Source: Desulfurivibrionaceae bacterium
GTDB taxonomy: Bacteria > Desulfobacterota > Desulfobulbia > Desulfobulbales > UBA5123
Direction of reading: 5' to 3'
Assembly: GCA_030145325.1 (NCBI GenBank)
Contig: JAQYVW010000008.1
Location: 1-64,000 of the forward strand
Length of the DNA stretch: 64,000 bases
Part shown: in pieces, positions 27,275 through 35,826 of the stretch
Layout: every line of letters begins with the position of its first letter
Numbering within the stretch: the stretch's first letter is position 1
Notes under the pieces: model-generated
What the model was told of the DNA's origin: nothing
The model's database searches: none
The model's input: only the letters and a program-made list of their open reading frames with translations
Position numbers and translations under genes: made by a program

Positions 27275-28428
27275 TATTTCTTGCCGTATTCCTTGTTCAA
27301 CTCTTGACCGATGACGTTGCGCTGAATCTGGTTGGTGCCCTCGTAGATCTGGAGGATCTTAGCATCGCGCATCATCTTCTCCACCGGGTATTCACGCATA
27401 TATCCATAACCGGCCAAGACCTGCACTGCGTCGGTGGTGACCTTCATCGCCATGTCAGTGGCCATTACCTTGCACATGGAGGCAATCTTTGAGACCCCGG
27501 TCTTATGGGTATCAACATTGCGGGCGGTGGCATACACCAGAGCCCGAGACGCTTCCAGCTGGATGGCCATGTCGGCAAGGATATGCTGCACGGCCTGAAA
27601 GGATATAATCGGTTTATCGAACTGGACCCGCTGCTTGGCGTAGGTAACCGCCTCATCCAAAGCACCCTGACCAAGGCCAAGGCCCAAGGCGGCAATGCCA
27701 GGGCGAGACTGATCAAGGGTGCGCATGATGGTGATAAAGCCGGTGCCCTGGCGACCAATCATTCGATCCTTGGGTATCCGACAATCCTTGAAGATTAACT
27801 CACGGGTGGAGGAAGCACGAATGCCGAGCTTTTTTTCTTTAGCGCCGTAAGAGAACCCTTCGTCAGTATCCTCAACCACAAACATGGTGGCCCCACGCGG
27901 ACCTTTGGCGCGATCGGTAATGGCGATGACGGTATAGATATTGGCTTCACCGGCGTTGGTGATCCACTGTTTGGTGCCGTTAAGCACCCAATGATCGCCA
28001 TCAAGTTCGGCGGTGGTCTGAATGCCGGAGGCATCGCTACCAGCGTTGGCCTCGGTGAGAGCAAAGGCGGCATATTTCTTACCGCTGGCAATCTCGGGCA
28101 GATATTTTTGTTTTAATTCATCACTGCCGGCAATCAACATCGGATAGGCACCCAACGCATTGGCGGCAAAGGCGGTGGCAATCCCCACACACCCCCGGCC
28201 AAACTGCTCAAGGGCCAGAACCATATCAAAACAACCACCACCGAAACCACCATACTCCTCGGGAATGTAAAGTCCGAAGAGATCGGCTTGAGCAATGGTT
28301 TGCAAAATAGCGTCGGGAAATTCTTCCTTCTCGTCCAACTCAGCCCGCTGCGGAATGATCATCTCATCGGTGATCTGCCGGGCCACGTCAACGATCATCT
28401 CTTGTTCTTCACTCAGGAAATAATCCAC
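27274..28428 (-). CDS. Acyl-CoA dehydrogenase
   Basis: The roughly 384-residue FAD enzyme has the family motifs YAAFALTEANAGSDASG and GTKQWITNAGEANIY, the FAD-binding QAVQHILADMAIQLEASR, and the catalytic Glu in QIYEGTNQIQRNVIGQEL. The length and this Glu position fit short- to medium-chain enzymes. I chose the GTG at 28428 with AAGGA eight bases upstream; the track start at 28476 is also GTG and adds 16 residues not seen in the family. The operon position before etfBA identifies its electron acceptor. Confidence 0.92.
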   Translation of the reverse strand: MDYFLSEEQEMIVDVARQITDEMIIPQRAELDEKEEFPDAILQTIAQADLFGLYIPEEYGGFGGGCFDMVLALEQFGRGCVGIATAFAANALGAYPMLIAGSDELKQKYLPEIASGKKYAAFALTEANAGSDASGIQTTAELDGDHWVLNGTKQWITNAGEANIYTVIAITDRAKGPRGATMFVVEDTDEGFSYGAKEKKLGIRASSTRELIFKDCRIPKDRMIGRQGTGFITIMRTLDQSRPGIAALGLGLGQGALDEAVTYAKQRVQFDKPIISFQAVQHILADMAIQLEASRALVYATARNVDTHKTGVSKIASMCKVMATDMAMKVTTDAVQVLAGYGYMREYPVEKMMRDAKILQIYEGTNQIQRNVIGQELNKEYGKK

Positions 28429-28498
28429 GCTTGTGTCCTTGTCTCTTTGCGGCGCAATTCCTTCAAATAGTTGCACCTTTTGAGGCCTGAAACCAACC

Positions 28499-29476
28499 TT
28501 ACCAGCGCATCACCGCAGCACCCCAGGTAAAGCCGCCCCCGAAAGCGCAAAAAAGAACCAGATCACCAGGCTGCAGGCGACCTTCACGGTTAGCTTCATC
28601 AAGGGCAATAGGCATACTAGCCGCCGATGTATTACCATACTTATGGACATTTATATAGATTTTTTCAGCACTGATTCCCAACCGTCCGGTCAGGCTGTTA
28701 AGGATCCGAATATTGGCCTGATGCGGGATCACCAGCTTCACCGATTCGGGAGCAACATCCTCCTGCGCCAGCACCTTGACCACCCCGTCCTGCATGGCCC
28801 GAACGGCGTACTTAAACACCTCCTGCCCAGCCATGCGAATAAAGGGGCCATGATAATCCACCGGCACCAAATCTGGATTGAGGCTGGGGGCAGCATCCAT
28901 ATGCAGCAGATGCCAGAGACTGCCATCGGCAAAAAGACGGCTCCCCAAAATACCGCGCTCACCTTCACCGCCACCCATCACCACCGCGCCAGCGCCATCG
29001 CCAAAGAGGATACAGGTGGAGCGATCCTCCCAGTTGGTGCGGGCAGAAAGATTTTCCGCGCCAATTACCAACACCTTGAGGGCGGGATCAGCCTTAATAT
29101 ATTTTTCGGCAACATCCATCCCGTATAAAAAACCGGAACAGGCGGCATTGATATCCAAAGCAAAGGCATTAACCGCGCCGATTTCTTTCTGCACCAGACA
29201 GGCGCATGACGGCATCACCTTTTCGCAGGTCATGGTGCCAACAATGATCAGACCGATTTCTTCAGCACCAACACCGGCCATTGCCATGGCTTTACGGGCA
29301 GCACCAGACGCCAGCTTTGAGGTCTCTTCCCCTGCTCCGGCAATCCGTCGCTCCTTGATGCCGGTACGAACGGTGATCCACTCATCGGAGGTTTCAACCA
29401 TTTTTTCAAGTTCAGCGTTGGTCAATGTCCGTTTGGGCAGACAGGAGCCAGTGCCAAGGATAGCCGCCCGCTTCAT
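28499..29476 (-). CDS. fabH: Beta-ketoacyl-ACP synthase III
   Basis: The 325-residue initiator of fatty-acid synthesis shows the active Cys in INAACSGFLYG, His in VIPHQANIRI and Asn in KYGNTSAAS, plus the N-terminal GTGSCLPKRTLTNAELE. It condenses acetyl-CoA with malonyl-ACP. The ATG overlaps the plsX stop (ATGA), so the two are coupled. Confidence 0.97.
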   Translation of the reverse strand: MKRAAILGTGSCLPKRTLTNAELEKMVETSDEWITVRTGIKERRIAGAGEETSKLASGAARKAMAMAGVGAEEIGLIIVGTMTCEKVMPSCACLVQKEIGAVNAFALDINAACSGFLYGMDVAEKYIKADPALKVLVIGAENLSARTNWEDRSTCILFGDGAGAVVMGGGEGERGILGSRLFADGSLWHLLHMDAAPSLNPDLVPVDYHGPFIRMAGQEVFKYAVRAMQDGVVKVLAQEDVAPESVKLVIPHQANIRILNSLTGRLGISAEKIYINVHKYGNTSAASMPIALDEANREGRLQPGDLVLFCAFGGGFTWGAAVMRW

Positions 29477-30516
29477 GAGGTTTCTTCTCCCGCTGCCGCC
29501 GCCACCAAAACAGGTTCAACCTCATCAAGAAGGCGAAGGATATGATCATTGACGTTTTCACAGACTAACTCAGCCGCAACATTAATTGCATTTTTGATCG
29601 CAGTGGCGTTGGATCGCCCGTGACAAACAATGCCAGTGCCGTTAAGACCAAGCAGCGGCGCGCCACCATACTCGGCATAATCAACCCGCTTGCGAAACCT
29701 ACCAAAAGCATCCCTAGCCAACACATAGCCGACCTTGGCCTTAAAATCCTTGGAAATCTCTTCCCGCAACATGGAGAGCACCGCCTCGGCCAACCCCTCA
29801 CTAAGTTTCAGGCAGACATTGCCGACAAAGCCATCACAGACAATGACATCCACGTCACCATGGAAGATATCACGTCCCTCGACGTTGCCCTTATAGTTCA
29901 GGCTACTTTTACTGAATAATTCGTGGGATTTTTTAACCAGGATATTGCCCTTGCCACCCTCCTCACCGATACTGAGGAGACCGATACGCGGGCGCTGGTT
30001 AGCGAAAAGGACTTGTGAAAAGGCAGCGGCCATGATGCCGAACTGGAAGAGATGCTGGGGACGACAGTCGACATTGGCGCCAACGTCCATCATCACCAAC
30101 GGCCCCTTGAGGGTTGGGAAGATACCAGCGATACCGGGACGGGAGATCTTTTTCAGCCGCCCCAAGGTTCTGATTGCCGCCGCCATGGTGGCCCCGGAGT
30201 TACCGGCGCTGACAACCGCTTCAACCTCGCCCTGCTTATGCAGTTTGAAGGCAACGGCCACAGAAGAGTCTTTTTTCTTTCGCACCGCCTCAAAAGGCGA
30301 CTCGTCCATACCAACTACTTGAGTGGTATGGACGATGTGAAGCCGATCCTGATTAGGGCTTGATTGCGCGCGCAAGTAAGCATGCAACACCTCCTCGTCC
30401 CCGAGAAGGGTTACCTCAAGATCATCTCTCGCATTGACGGCCTGTACTGCCCCAGCCACAAGCACTTCTGGGCCTTGATCGCCGCCCATAGCGTCCAGGG
30501 CAATACGTACCGTCAT
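29473..30516 (-). CDS. plsX: Phosphate acyltransferase PlsX
   Basis: The 347-residue protein begins VRIALDAMGGDQGPEVLV and carries VVSAGNSGATMAAA, GRLKKISRPGIAGIFPT, GANVDCRP, and GFVGNVCLKLSEG. It makes acyl-phosphate from acyl-ACP for phospholipid synthesis. It sits four bases after rpmF, in the classic rpmF-plsX-fabH order. Confidence 0.97.
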   Translation of the reverse strand: MTVRIALDAMGGDQGPEVLVAGAVQAVNARDDLEVTLLGDEEVLHAYLRAQSSPNQDRLHIVHTTQVVGMDESPFEAVRKKKDSSVAVAFKLHKQGEVEAVVSAGNSGATMAAAIRTLGRLKKISRPGIAGIFPTLKGPLVMMDVGANVDCRPQHLFQFGIMAAAFSQVLFANQRPRIGLLSIGEEGGKGNILVKKSHELFSKSSLNYKGNVEGRDIFHGDVDVIVCDGFVGNVCLKLSEGLAEAVLSMLREEISKDFKAKVGYVLARDAFGRFRKRVDYAEYGGAPLLGLNGTGIVCHGRSNATAIKNAINVAAELVCENVNDHILRLLDEVEPVLVAAAAGEETS

Positions 30517-30520
30517 CAGC

Positions 30521-30712
30521 TTACTCTAACTCAGCCTCATCCATGCTGAAAACAGTGCGGCCTTTATAGGTTCCGCAACCAGCGCAAAGACGATGCGGCA
30601 TCTTGGGCTCACCGCATTCAGAGCATTTGGCGATGCTGGGGGTGGTAAGCGCATCATGGGAACGCCGTCTTCTGGTGCGGCCATGAGAATGTCTTCTTTT
30701 AGGTAATGCCAT
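30521..30712 (-). CDS. rpmF: 50S ribosomal protein L32
   Basis: The 63-residue basic protein MALPKRRHSHGRTRRRRSH has a zinc ribbon (CSECGEPKMPHRLCAGCG). The CxxC type of L32 needs zinc. AGGGAGG lies upstream of the ATG. Confidence 0.97.
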   Translation of the reverse strand: MALPKRRHSHGRTRRRRSHDALTTPSIAKCSECGEPKMPHRLCAGCGTYKGRTVFSMDEAELE

Positions 30713-30773
30713 TTTGTTTTCCTCCCTGAGGTCGTTTGCAAATGTATAATCCGATGATACGTTATCGGACGTA

Positions 30774-31304
30774 TTATTTTTTTATAGTCTTCAAACCGGC
30801 CAGGACACTAAATGGAGAAACGTTCTCCTTGGCGCCACACCGGCATGCTTCTTTATTATGGTTAGCACCGCAAGCACGGCACAACCCCTGACATTCATCA
30901 GCACATAGTAATCTTTCCGGCAGAGCCAAAAATACTTGTTGCCGCAAAAGCTGAAAAATATCGATGGCCGCTTCTTCGATAAAGATAGTATCCATCTCGT
31001 CGGCATCTATTTCATGCTCGCCAGAAATAGACGGGGCGGAACCGGTGAATTCAAATTCCACCTGAAAATCGTCACCAAGGGTCTTTTCAAACAACTCAAG
31101 ACAACGATCACAGGCCAGGATCACAGTTGCCGACAACGTCCCATCCACAAAGACCCGCTGCCCATCCCTCTTCAACAAAACCGCCGCTGAAACCTTGCCG
31201 CGCCGCTCAAGTTCCTGATCGGGGAACCAAGCCTCATCGGTTATGGTCAAGCTTGTTCCTTCAGCCGAAATCTCATCGAATCGAACTTTCAAACTCGCAC
31301 CCAT
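30774..31304 (-). CDS. DUF177 (YceD-like) protein
   Basis: This protein of about 176 residues has the DUF177 Cys motifs: ACDRCLELFEKTL in the middle and LLCADECQGLCRACGANHN near the C-terminus. YceD-type proteins are encoded upstream of rpmF in most bacteria and are linked to rRNA handling. I start at 31304 (MGASLKVRFDEI); the track start at 31355 adds 17 poorly conserved residues, and neither start has a clear ribosome-binding site. It heads the rpmF-plsX-fabH operon. Confidence 0.9.
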   Translation of the reverse strand: MGASLKVRFDEISAEGTSLTITDEAWFPDQELERRGKVSAAVLLKRDGQRVFVDGTLSATVILACDRCLELFEKTLGDDFQVEFEFTGSAPSISGEHEIDADEMDTIFIEEAAIDIFQLLRQQVFLALPERLLCADECQGLCRACGANHNKEACRCGAKENVSPFSVLAGLKTIKK

Positions 31305-31402
31305 ATCAATGAAGGGGTCACTGTTAACACAAAATGTCGGAATATATAAGATCATTCATCATTGTCAAGCTATTTCGCCACCTCACCCCTTTTCATCGCA
31401 GC

Positions 31403-31918
31403 TTACTTCCACTGTCGGCGATAGACGCCGATCACTTGCAAGAGCCATCTTAACCAGCTCAAGATCGCCATGACCAATATCAAATTAATGGCATAAAGAA
31501 CATATTGCCTGGCCAGTTGCGACGAACCGGTATGCAACATGATACTCCACTCCACAGGGAGAGAGACAACCACAGAAAAGACCAGGATATATCCCACCAA
31601 AAAAATAAAAAACAACAAAAAACCGGCCAGCAACGGCTGCATAACCGCAAGCAAACGTTCCCTGACCAAAGTAACACCCCGCCCAAAGAAATAAAGCAGC
31701 CAGCCAAGCACAAAACCAGCTGGTGCCGAGATAACAACTGCCCAAATGCCACCGCCATACCAATAGACAAATAAGCCGGTATGAATCGTGACCAGGAGGA
31801 GATAAAAAGCAGCCAATCGCCACTGCGGCGACAACGGACAGGGGGGCACCACCCTTTTGTTGGCAACAGGCGGAATAGATTGCGGGGACTCATTTTTTCG
31901 CCAAGATGTACGACGCAT
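31403..31918 (-). CDS. Small integral membrane protein of unknown function
   Basis: The 171-residue protein has about four membrane helices after a 35-residue soluble N-terminus (helices near residues 35-52, 58-76, 90-118 and 138-160). No motif was recognised. It sits immediately upstream of the DUF177 gene, in the same direction. Confidence 0.6.
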   Translation of the reverse strand: MRRTSWRKNESPQSIPPVANKRVVPPCPLSPQWRLAAFYLLLVTIHTGLFVYWYGGGIWAVVISAPAGFVLGWLLYFFGRGVTLVRERLLAVMQPLLAGFLLFFIFLVGYILVFSVVVSLPVEWSIMLHTGSSQLARQYVLYAINLILVMAILSWLRWLLQVIGVYRRQWK

Positions 31919-32420
31919 GCCAAAAAACCTTTTCTAACTGCTCAGAGTAACTACCCAGCCAAGAACCGCTAATGAACCACCAAGTAGGCGGATTCGTAAC
32001 CATGTGCTGCATTCTTGTCAAGACAAACAACCGAGGCCTTTGCCATTACAAGTATTTATAATGCCAAAACACCTTACAGAACTCGCAACAAAAGATCTCA
32101 GCACTGCAGAAGGTTGAGAACAGAAGTTACCCAAAGAAGAGAGACAAATCTTTTCTGACCAGGATTTGTACCCCCGCCAAGACGCAAGAGGCCATATTTT
32201 GGCAAAGTCATGAAAAAAATATCGAACAACATCAAAGATAGCAAAACTACGACCAATCAAACCACCATTGACCATGGGACACTTACCTAACCGACAACCC
32301 CAGCCTGACCAAATTAAAGAAATACATTTTTCCTGTTGACAACTGGAACATTCCTACCAATAATTAGTATTAAATTAATTGAATATTGCTGGGCTGACAA
32401 CATCAACGAGGCTGCACAAC
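31919..32420. other. Intergenic region with a promoter but no convincing gene
   Basis: The 85-residue minus-strand ORF of the track (32018-32275) has no ribosome-binding site and an unusual composition. The left half contains imperfect inverted repeats such as TTTGCCATTA/TAATGCCAAA. The right end holds the promoter of the first PilZ gene. Confidence 0.45.
32336..32364 (+). promoter_or_regulatory. Sigma-70 promoter of the first PilZ gene
   Basis: A consensus TTGACA is followed after 17 bases by AATAAT (or after 18 by ATAATT), about 60 bases before the ATG at 32421. Confidence 0.6.
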
Positions 32421-32813
32421 ATGCAATCGAATGAGCAAAACATTAACCGCCGAAAACACCCGCGCTTCTCACTCAAAAACAGCATCTTTGTTACCGGGTT
32501 GAAAATTGGGCGCCTTGTTGATATCAGCCATGGCGGCATGGCTTTTCATTACGCTGACCACCAAGAATGGCCAGAGGAATTGAGCGAGAAAAGTACTCTG
32601 CAATACAACAACGAGGATCTTCTTCAAGATATTGCCATCAAGACCGTCTCCGACACCGAACTACCCAACAGCTTTAAAAATGGATCTATAATCGTCCGTC
32701 GACGCTCAGTGTGTTTCCAACAACTCACCCCAGAACATGTCGATCAACTCAACAAGTTGATTGATATTGCTACCCCGCTGAGGCAGACAAACACTGCCTC
32801 AAATCCGCTCTAG
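32421..32813 (+). CDS. PilZ-domain protein (c-di-GMP binding type), paralogue 1
   Basis: The 130-residue single PilZ domain has the N-terminal arginine motif NRRKHPRFSLKN (RxxxR) and the DISHGGMAF motif (D-x-S-x-x-G), the two c-di-GMP contacts. I start at 32421 (MQSNEQN) because GAGG lies eight bases upstream. A closely similar gene follows at 33202, with a dispersed repeat between them. A single PilZ domain without an output domain would act by binding a partner. Confidence 0.85.
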   Translation: MQSNEQNINRRKHPRFSLKNSIFVTGLKIGRLVDISHGGMAFHYADHQEWPEELSEKSTLQYNNEDLLQDIAIKTVSDTELPNSFKNGSIIVRRRSVCFQQLTPEHVDQLNKLIDIATPLRQTNTASNPL

Positions 32814-32849
32814 GATAATTAGCAATTTTTTAGACCACTCCACTTAAGG

Positions 32850-33070
32850 GTGTCTTGAATAATTCTTTTGGTTCGAGATCTTGTAAGCGAGATCACGACC
32901 GAGACCCGCGAAAAATTTTACCGCAGGCACTTCCTGCGGGGTGCATATATTCGATATCGGAATCTCCACTTCGTTTCGCTTACCTCCGAGAATAAAATTC
33001 TGAGCGTAACGCAGAAATCGGGCGAGATCGTCGCTTGCTGAGAAACGAAAGACAATTCTTTAAGTTTCCT
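32850..33070. repeat. Dispersed repeat element between the PilZ paralogues
   Basis: The element begins GTGTCTTGAATAATTC and contains GTTCGAGATC near the left end, GATATCGGAATCTCC in the middle and ACGCAGAAATCGGGC near the right end, with an imperfect inverse of its left end (AATTCTTTAAG) closing it. The same words in the same order occur in the TA-flanked element at 22567 and a shortened copy at 36866. It is about 220 bp and non-coding. Confidence 0.5.
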
Positions 33071-33201
33071 TAAACTATCACCTTGACAGGCAAAACCTTA
33101 TTCCCCAAACAATAATAATTTACACAAAACCTAACAACCAGAACACCCATAAGGGTATTTTTTACCATCTTAACCATTCCCACATTTAAAAGAGGCTGCC
33201 C

Positions 33202-33576
33202 ATGACAACATTAAAAAAATCATTCTCAGATCGCAGAACACACCATCGAGTCACCATCGCCAATTGCATGTTCAACACCAACCTGAAAATCGGTCGGGTC
33301 ATTGATATTAGCTTAGGCGGGATCTCTTTCTACTATGCCGACCGACATTCATGGCCAGAACAGCAAACAAGCACAGGTACACTTTACTTTGAGGCCGCAC
33401 CACCGCTTAAGGAGTTACCTTTACACACCATTGCCGATCTAGAACTACCCAACAACTACACGCCCGGTTCCATGGTTATCCACCGCCGCTCAATGCGCTT
33501 CGGCGCCCTCTCCCCCTTCCAAAAAGAAATACTTACCACTCTACTCAAGGAGATCCCCCCCAAGGTGCCGAAATAA
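33202..33576 (+). CDS. PilZ-domain protein (c-di-GMP binding type), paralogue 2
   Basis: The 124-residue PilZ domain has DRRTHHRVTIAN (R-x-x-x-R) and IDISLGGISFYYADRHSWP, clearly a duplicate of the upstream gene (IGRLVDISHGGMAFHYADHQ). Both genes share the GAGGCTGC sequence at their ribosome-binding sites. The last 36 bases overlap the 3' end of the convergent radical SAM gene. Confidence 0.85.
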   Translation: MTTLKKSFSDRRTHHRVTIANCMFNTNLKIGRVIDISLGGISFYYADRHSWPEQQTSTGTLYFEAAPPLKELPLHTIADLELPNNYTPGSMVIHRRSMRFGALSPFQKEILTTLLKEIPPKVPK

Positions 33577-34503
33577 ACTCAGCAAATCACGGTTATCAAA
33601 CCGAGTCAGCCCAGCCTGTTTAGCAAGCCGTACCGCTTCCCGATATTCCTCATGGGCAAGGGATTGATTGAGGAGCGGGAATCCATCGACCCGCCCACAG
33701 GGACGATACTGATCCATAAGGTTAACATACGTAGCCGACGAAATTTCCGTAGCCAAAAACCGCATAATCCCACCGACTTCATCAGCTCCCCCCGGCATCA
33801 CCAGATGTCGCACCAAAAGACCCCTGCGGGCTAAACCCTCCCCATCAATAACCAGATCACCCACCTGCCGGTGCATCTCTCTAATTGCCGCCCGCGCCTG
33901 TTCAGGATAATCAGCGGCGTTAGCATAAATACGGCCCGACTCCTGTTCCCAAAACTTGAAATCCGGCATATAGATGTCCACCACCCCGGCCAACAAGCTC
34001 AAGGTTTCGACACGATCATAACCACTTGAGTTGTAGACCAACGGCAACGTCAAGCCTCGCTCCACAGCCAACACCAACGCGCCTAGGATCTGCGGAACAA
34101 CATGACTGGGAGTAACAAGATTGATATTCGAACAGCCCTGCTTCTGGAGGCTCATCATCACTGCCGCCAATTGCCCGGCACTCATCTCAACCCCATCACC
34201 TTGGTGACTGATCTCATAATTTTGACAGAAGAGACAAAGAAGATTGCAATTGCTAAAAAATATTGCCCCTGAGCCTCCCGTCCCCACCAGTACCGCCTCC
34301 TCACCAAAATGAGGATTATAACTGGCCACCCTGACTTGCTCTCCGGTTCGGCAACTCCCGCGTCGATTACTCAACCGATCCACAAGACAGCGCCGAGGAC
34401 AGAGTTGGCAACTTGCTAAACGCGCACGGGAAAGTTCCGCCCGTTGCGCCAACTCACCGCTACGGTAAAGGGCAAGATAGCCCGGCTCATAGTCCTTCTT
34501 CAT
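33541..34503 (-). CDS. Radical SAM protein, PflA-like (COG1313 type)
   Basis: The 320-residue protein has an N-terminal Cys-rich segment (CQLCPRRCLVDRL) and a radical SAM motif CNLLCLFCQNYEISHQ, followed by VTPSHVVPQILGAL and VDIYMPDFKFW. These are features of the PflX group of pyruvate-formate-lyase-activase-like proteins. The target is unknown. This group differs from the radical SAM of the AMMECR1/Memo set. The gene converges with the second PilZ gene. Confidence 0.85.
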   Translation of the reverse strand: MKKDYEPGYLALYRSGELAQRAELSRARLASCQLCPRRCLVDRLSNRRGSCRTGEQVRVASYNPHFGEEAVLVGTGGSGAIFFSNCNLLCLFCQNYEISHQGDGVEMSAGQLAAVMMSLQKQGCSNINLVTPSHVVPQILGALVLAVERGLTLPLVYNSSGYDRVETLSLLAGVVDIYMPDFKFWEQESGRIYANAADYPEQARAAIREMHRQVGDLVIDGEGLARRGLLVRHLVMPGGADEVGGIMRFLATEISSATYVNLMDQYRPCGRVDGFPLLNQSLAHEEYREAVRLAKQAGLTRFDNRDLLSLFRHLGGDLLE

Positions 34504-34632
34504 CTATCTCCTCTTCTTGGTCAGTAACCACCAGCTAAGAATCTTAGCCCACGATTGCATAATTTACTGAACTACGATACTTTGCAGCAAAACATTGATC
34601 CATATCAGCCTCCGTAAACTCCGGCCCCCCCC

Positions 34633-35676
34633 ATGACCAACTGGCAAAAAATACTCAACGCAAGCATCACCTCTCCCAGGCAACTGGCCAAACATTTCGA
34701 TCTCGACCCCACCGGGTTGGCGCAGGTGACAGATCGCTACCCCATGCGGATAAACCCCTACTACCTGAACCTGCTCAACAAAGTTGGCGATCCGCTCTGG
34801 CTCCAGGCGGTGCCGGATCAACGTGAACTTGCCGATCAAACCTGCTTAGACGATCCCCTGAACGAAGAGAACTTAAGCCCCGTGGCCAACCTGGTTCATA
34901 AATATCCAGACCGAGCACTCTTCCTCGTCTCCTCACAATGCGCCATGTACTGTCGCTTTTGCACCCGGAAGCGCAAAGTCGGCACCCACCGGATGACCGT
35001 CAGCGACGCCACCATCGAAGCGGGACTTGATTACCTCAGAAAAACACCAACCATTCACGACGTATTGGTTTCCGGCGGCGACCCCCTGCTGCTGAGCGAT
35101 GAACGTCTGGAGTGGATACTTGCCTCCTTGAGAGCAATCCCCTCCCTTGAGATCATTCGCATCGGCACCAGGGTTCCCTGCACTCTGCCCATGCGGGTAA
35201 CAGTAAAACTAGCATCAATGCTGAAAAAATTTCATCCCCTCTACATCAATACCCACTTCAACCACCCAGCCGAGATCACTCCCGCAGCAACCATCGCCGC
35301 CACCCGGCTTGCCAACGTCGGCATTCCCCTTGGCTGCCAGACCGTCCTTTTGCGCGGCGTCAACGACAACCCAGCCACCATGCGCGAACTGATGCAAAAA
35401 CTCCTGCAAATCCGTATCAAACCCTACTACATCTTTCAGGCCGATATGAGCCGAGGCACCGACCACCTCCGAACCCCTGTTGCCACCGGCATCGAGATCA
35501 TGAAAGCGCTCATCGGCCACACCTCAGGAATGGCAACCCCCACCCTGGCCGTCGACCTACCCGGCGGCGGCGGCAAGATCCCATTATCGCCAGAGTATGT
35601 TAAAACAATGACCGGAAACCGTATCGACGTCATCAACTACCAAGGCCTACCATGTTCCTATCTTGACGCAGGATAA
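34633..35676 (+). CDS. KamA-family radical SAM aminomutase (EpmB-like)
   Basis: The 347-residue protein carries the KamA-type Cys motif CAMYCRFCTRKRKVG, VLVSGGDPLLLSD, RIGTRVPCTLPMRV, YINTHFNHPAEIT and LRGVNDN, and GMATPTLAVDLPGGGGK, the PLP-site region of lysine 2,3-aminomutases. The length matches EpmB (which isomerises lysine for elongation factor P) better than clostridial KamA (about 416 residues). No EF-P or EpmA gene is present here, so substrate assignment is open. Confidence 0.85.
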   Translation: MTNWQKILNASITSPRQLAKHFDLDPTGLAQVTDRYPMRINPYYLNLLNKVGDPLWLQAVPDQRELADQTCLDDPLNEENLSPVANLVHKYPDRALFLVSSQCAMYCRFCTRKRKVGTHRMTVSDATIEAGLDYLRKTPTIHDVLVSGGDPLLLSDERLEWILASLRAIPSLEIIRIGTRVPCTLPMRVTVKLASMLKKFHPLYINTHFNHPAEITPAATIAATRLANVGIPLGCQTVLLRGVNDNPATMRELMQKLLQIRIKPYYIFQADMSRGTDHLRTPVATGIEIMKALIGHTSGMATPTLAVDLPGGGGKIPLSPEYVKTMTGNRIDVINYQGLPCSYLDAG

Positions 35677-35748
35677 ACAGAAACAAAAGACCTTTGAAAT
35701 ATTCGGTATTGCCTGGAAACACTTTCCACCATTGCCGCTTCCCTGTGC

Positions 35749-35785
35749 TATAATCAAAAAACAATTGCGGTACCCGACTGGTACC
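35749..35785 (+). promoter_or_regulatory. -10 box and GGTACC-N5-GGTACC motif before the USP gene
   Basis: A consensus TATAAT lies at 35749-35754 with no good -35, suggesting an activated promoter. At 35769-35785, probably just inside the transcript, GGTACCCGACTGGTACC forms a symmetric repeat. Its core (TACC-GACTGGTA) resembles the palindrome at 3339-3354. Confidence 0.35.
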
Positions 35786-35826
35786 CGCCGACATCTGACC
35801 ACTTTGCACCCCTGATGGAGCATAGG

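Noticed and set aside
32018-32275. 85-residue minus-strand ORF in the gap before the first PilZ gene
   Set aside because: No ribosome-binding site, odd composition and no recognisable motif; judged a chance ORF.
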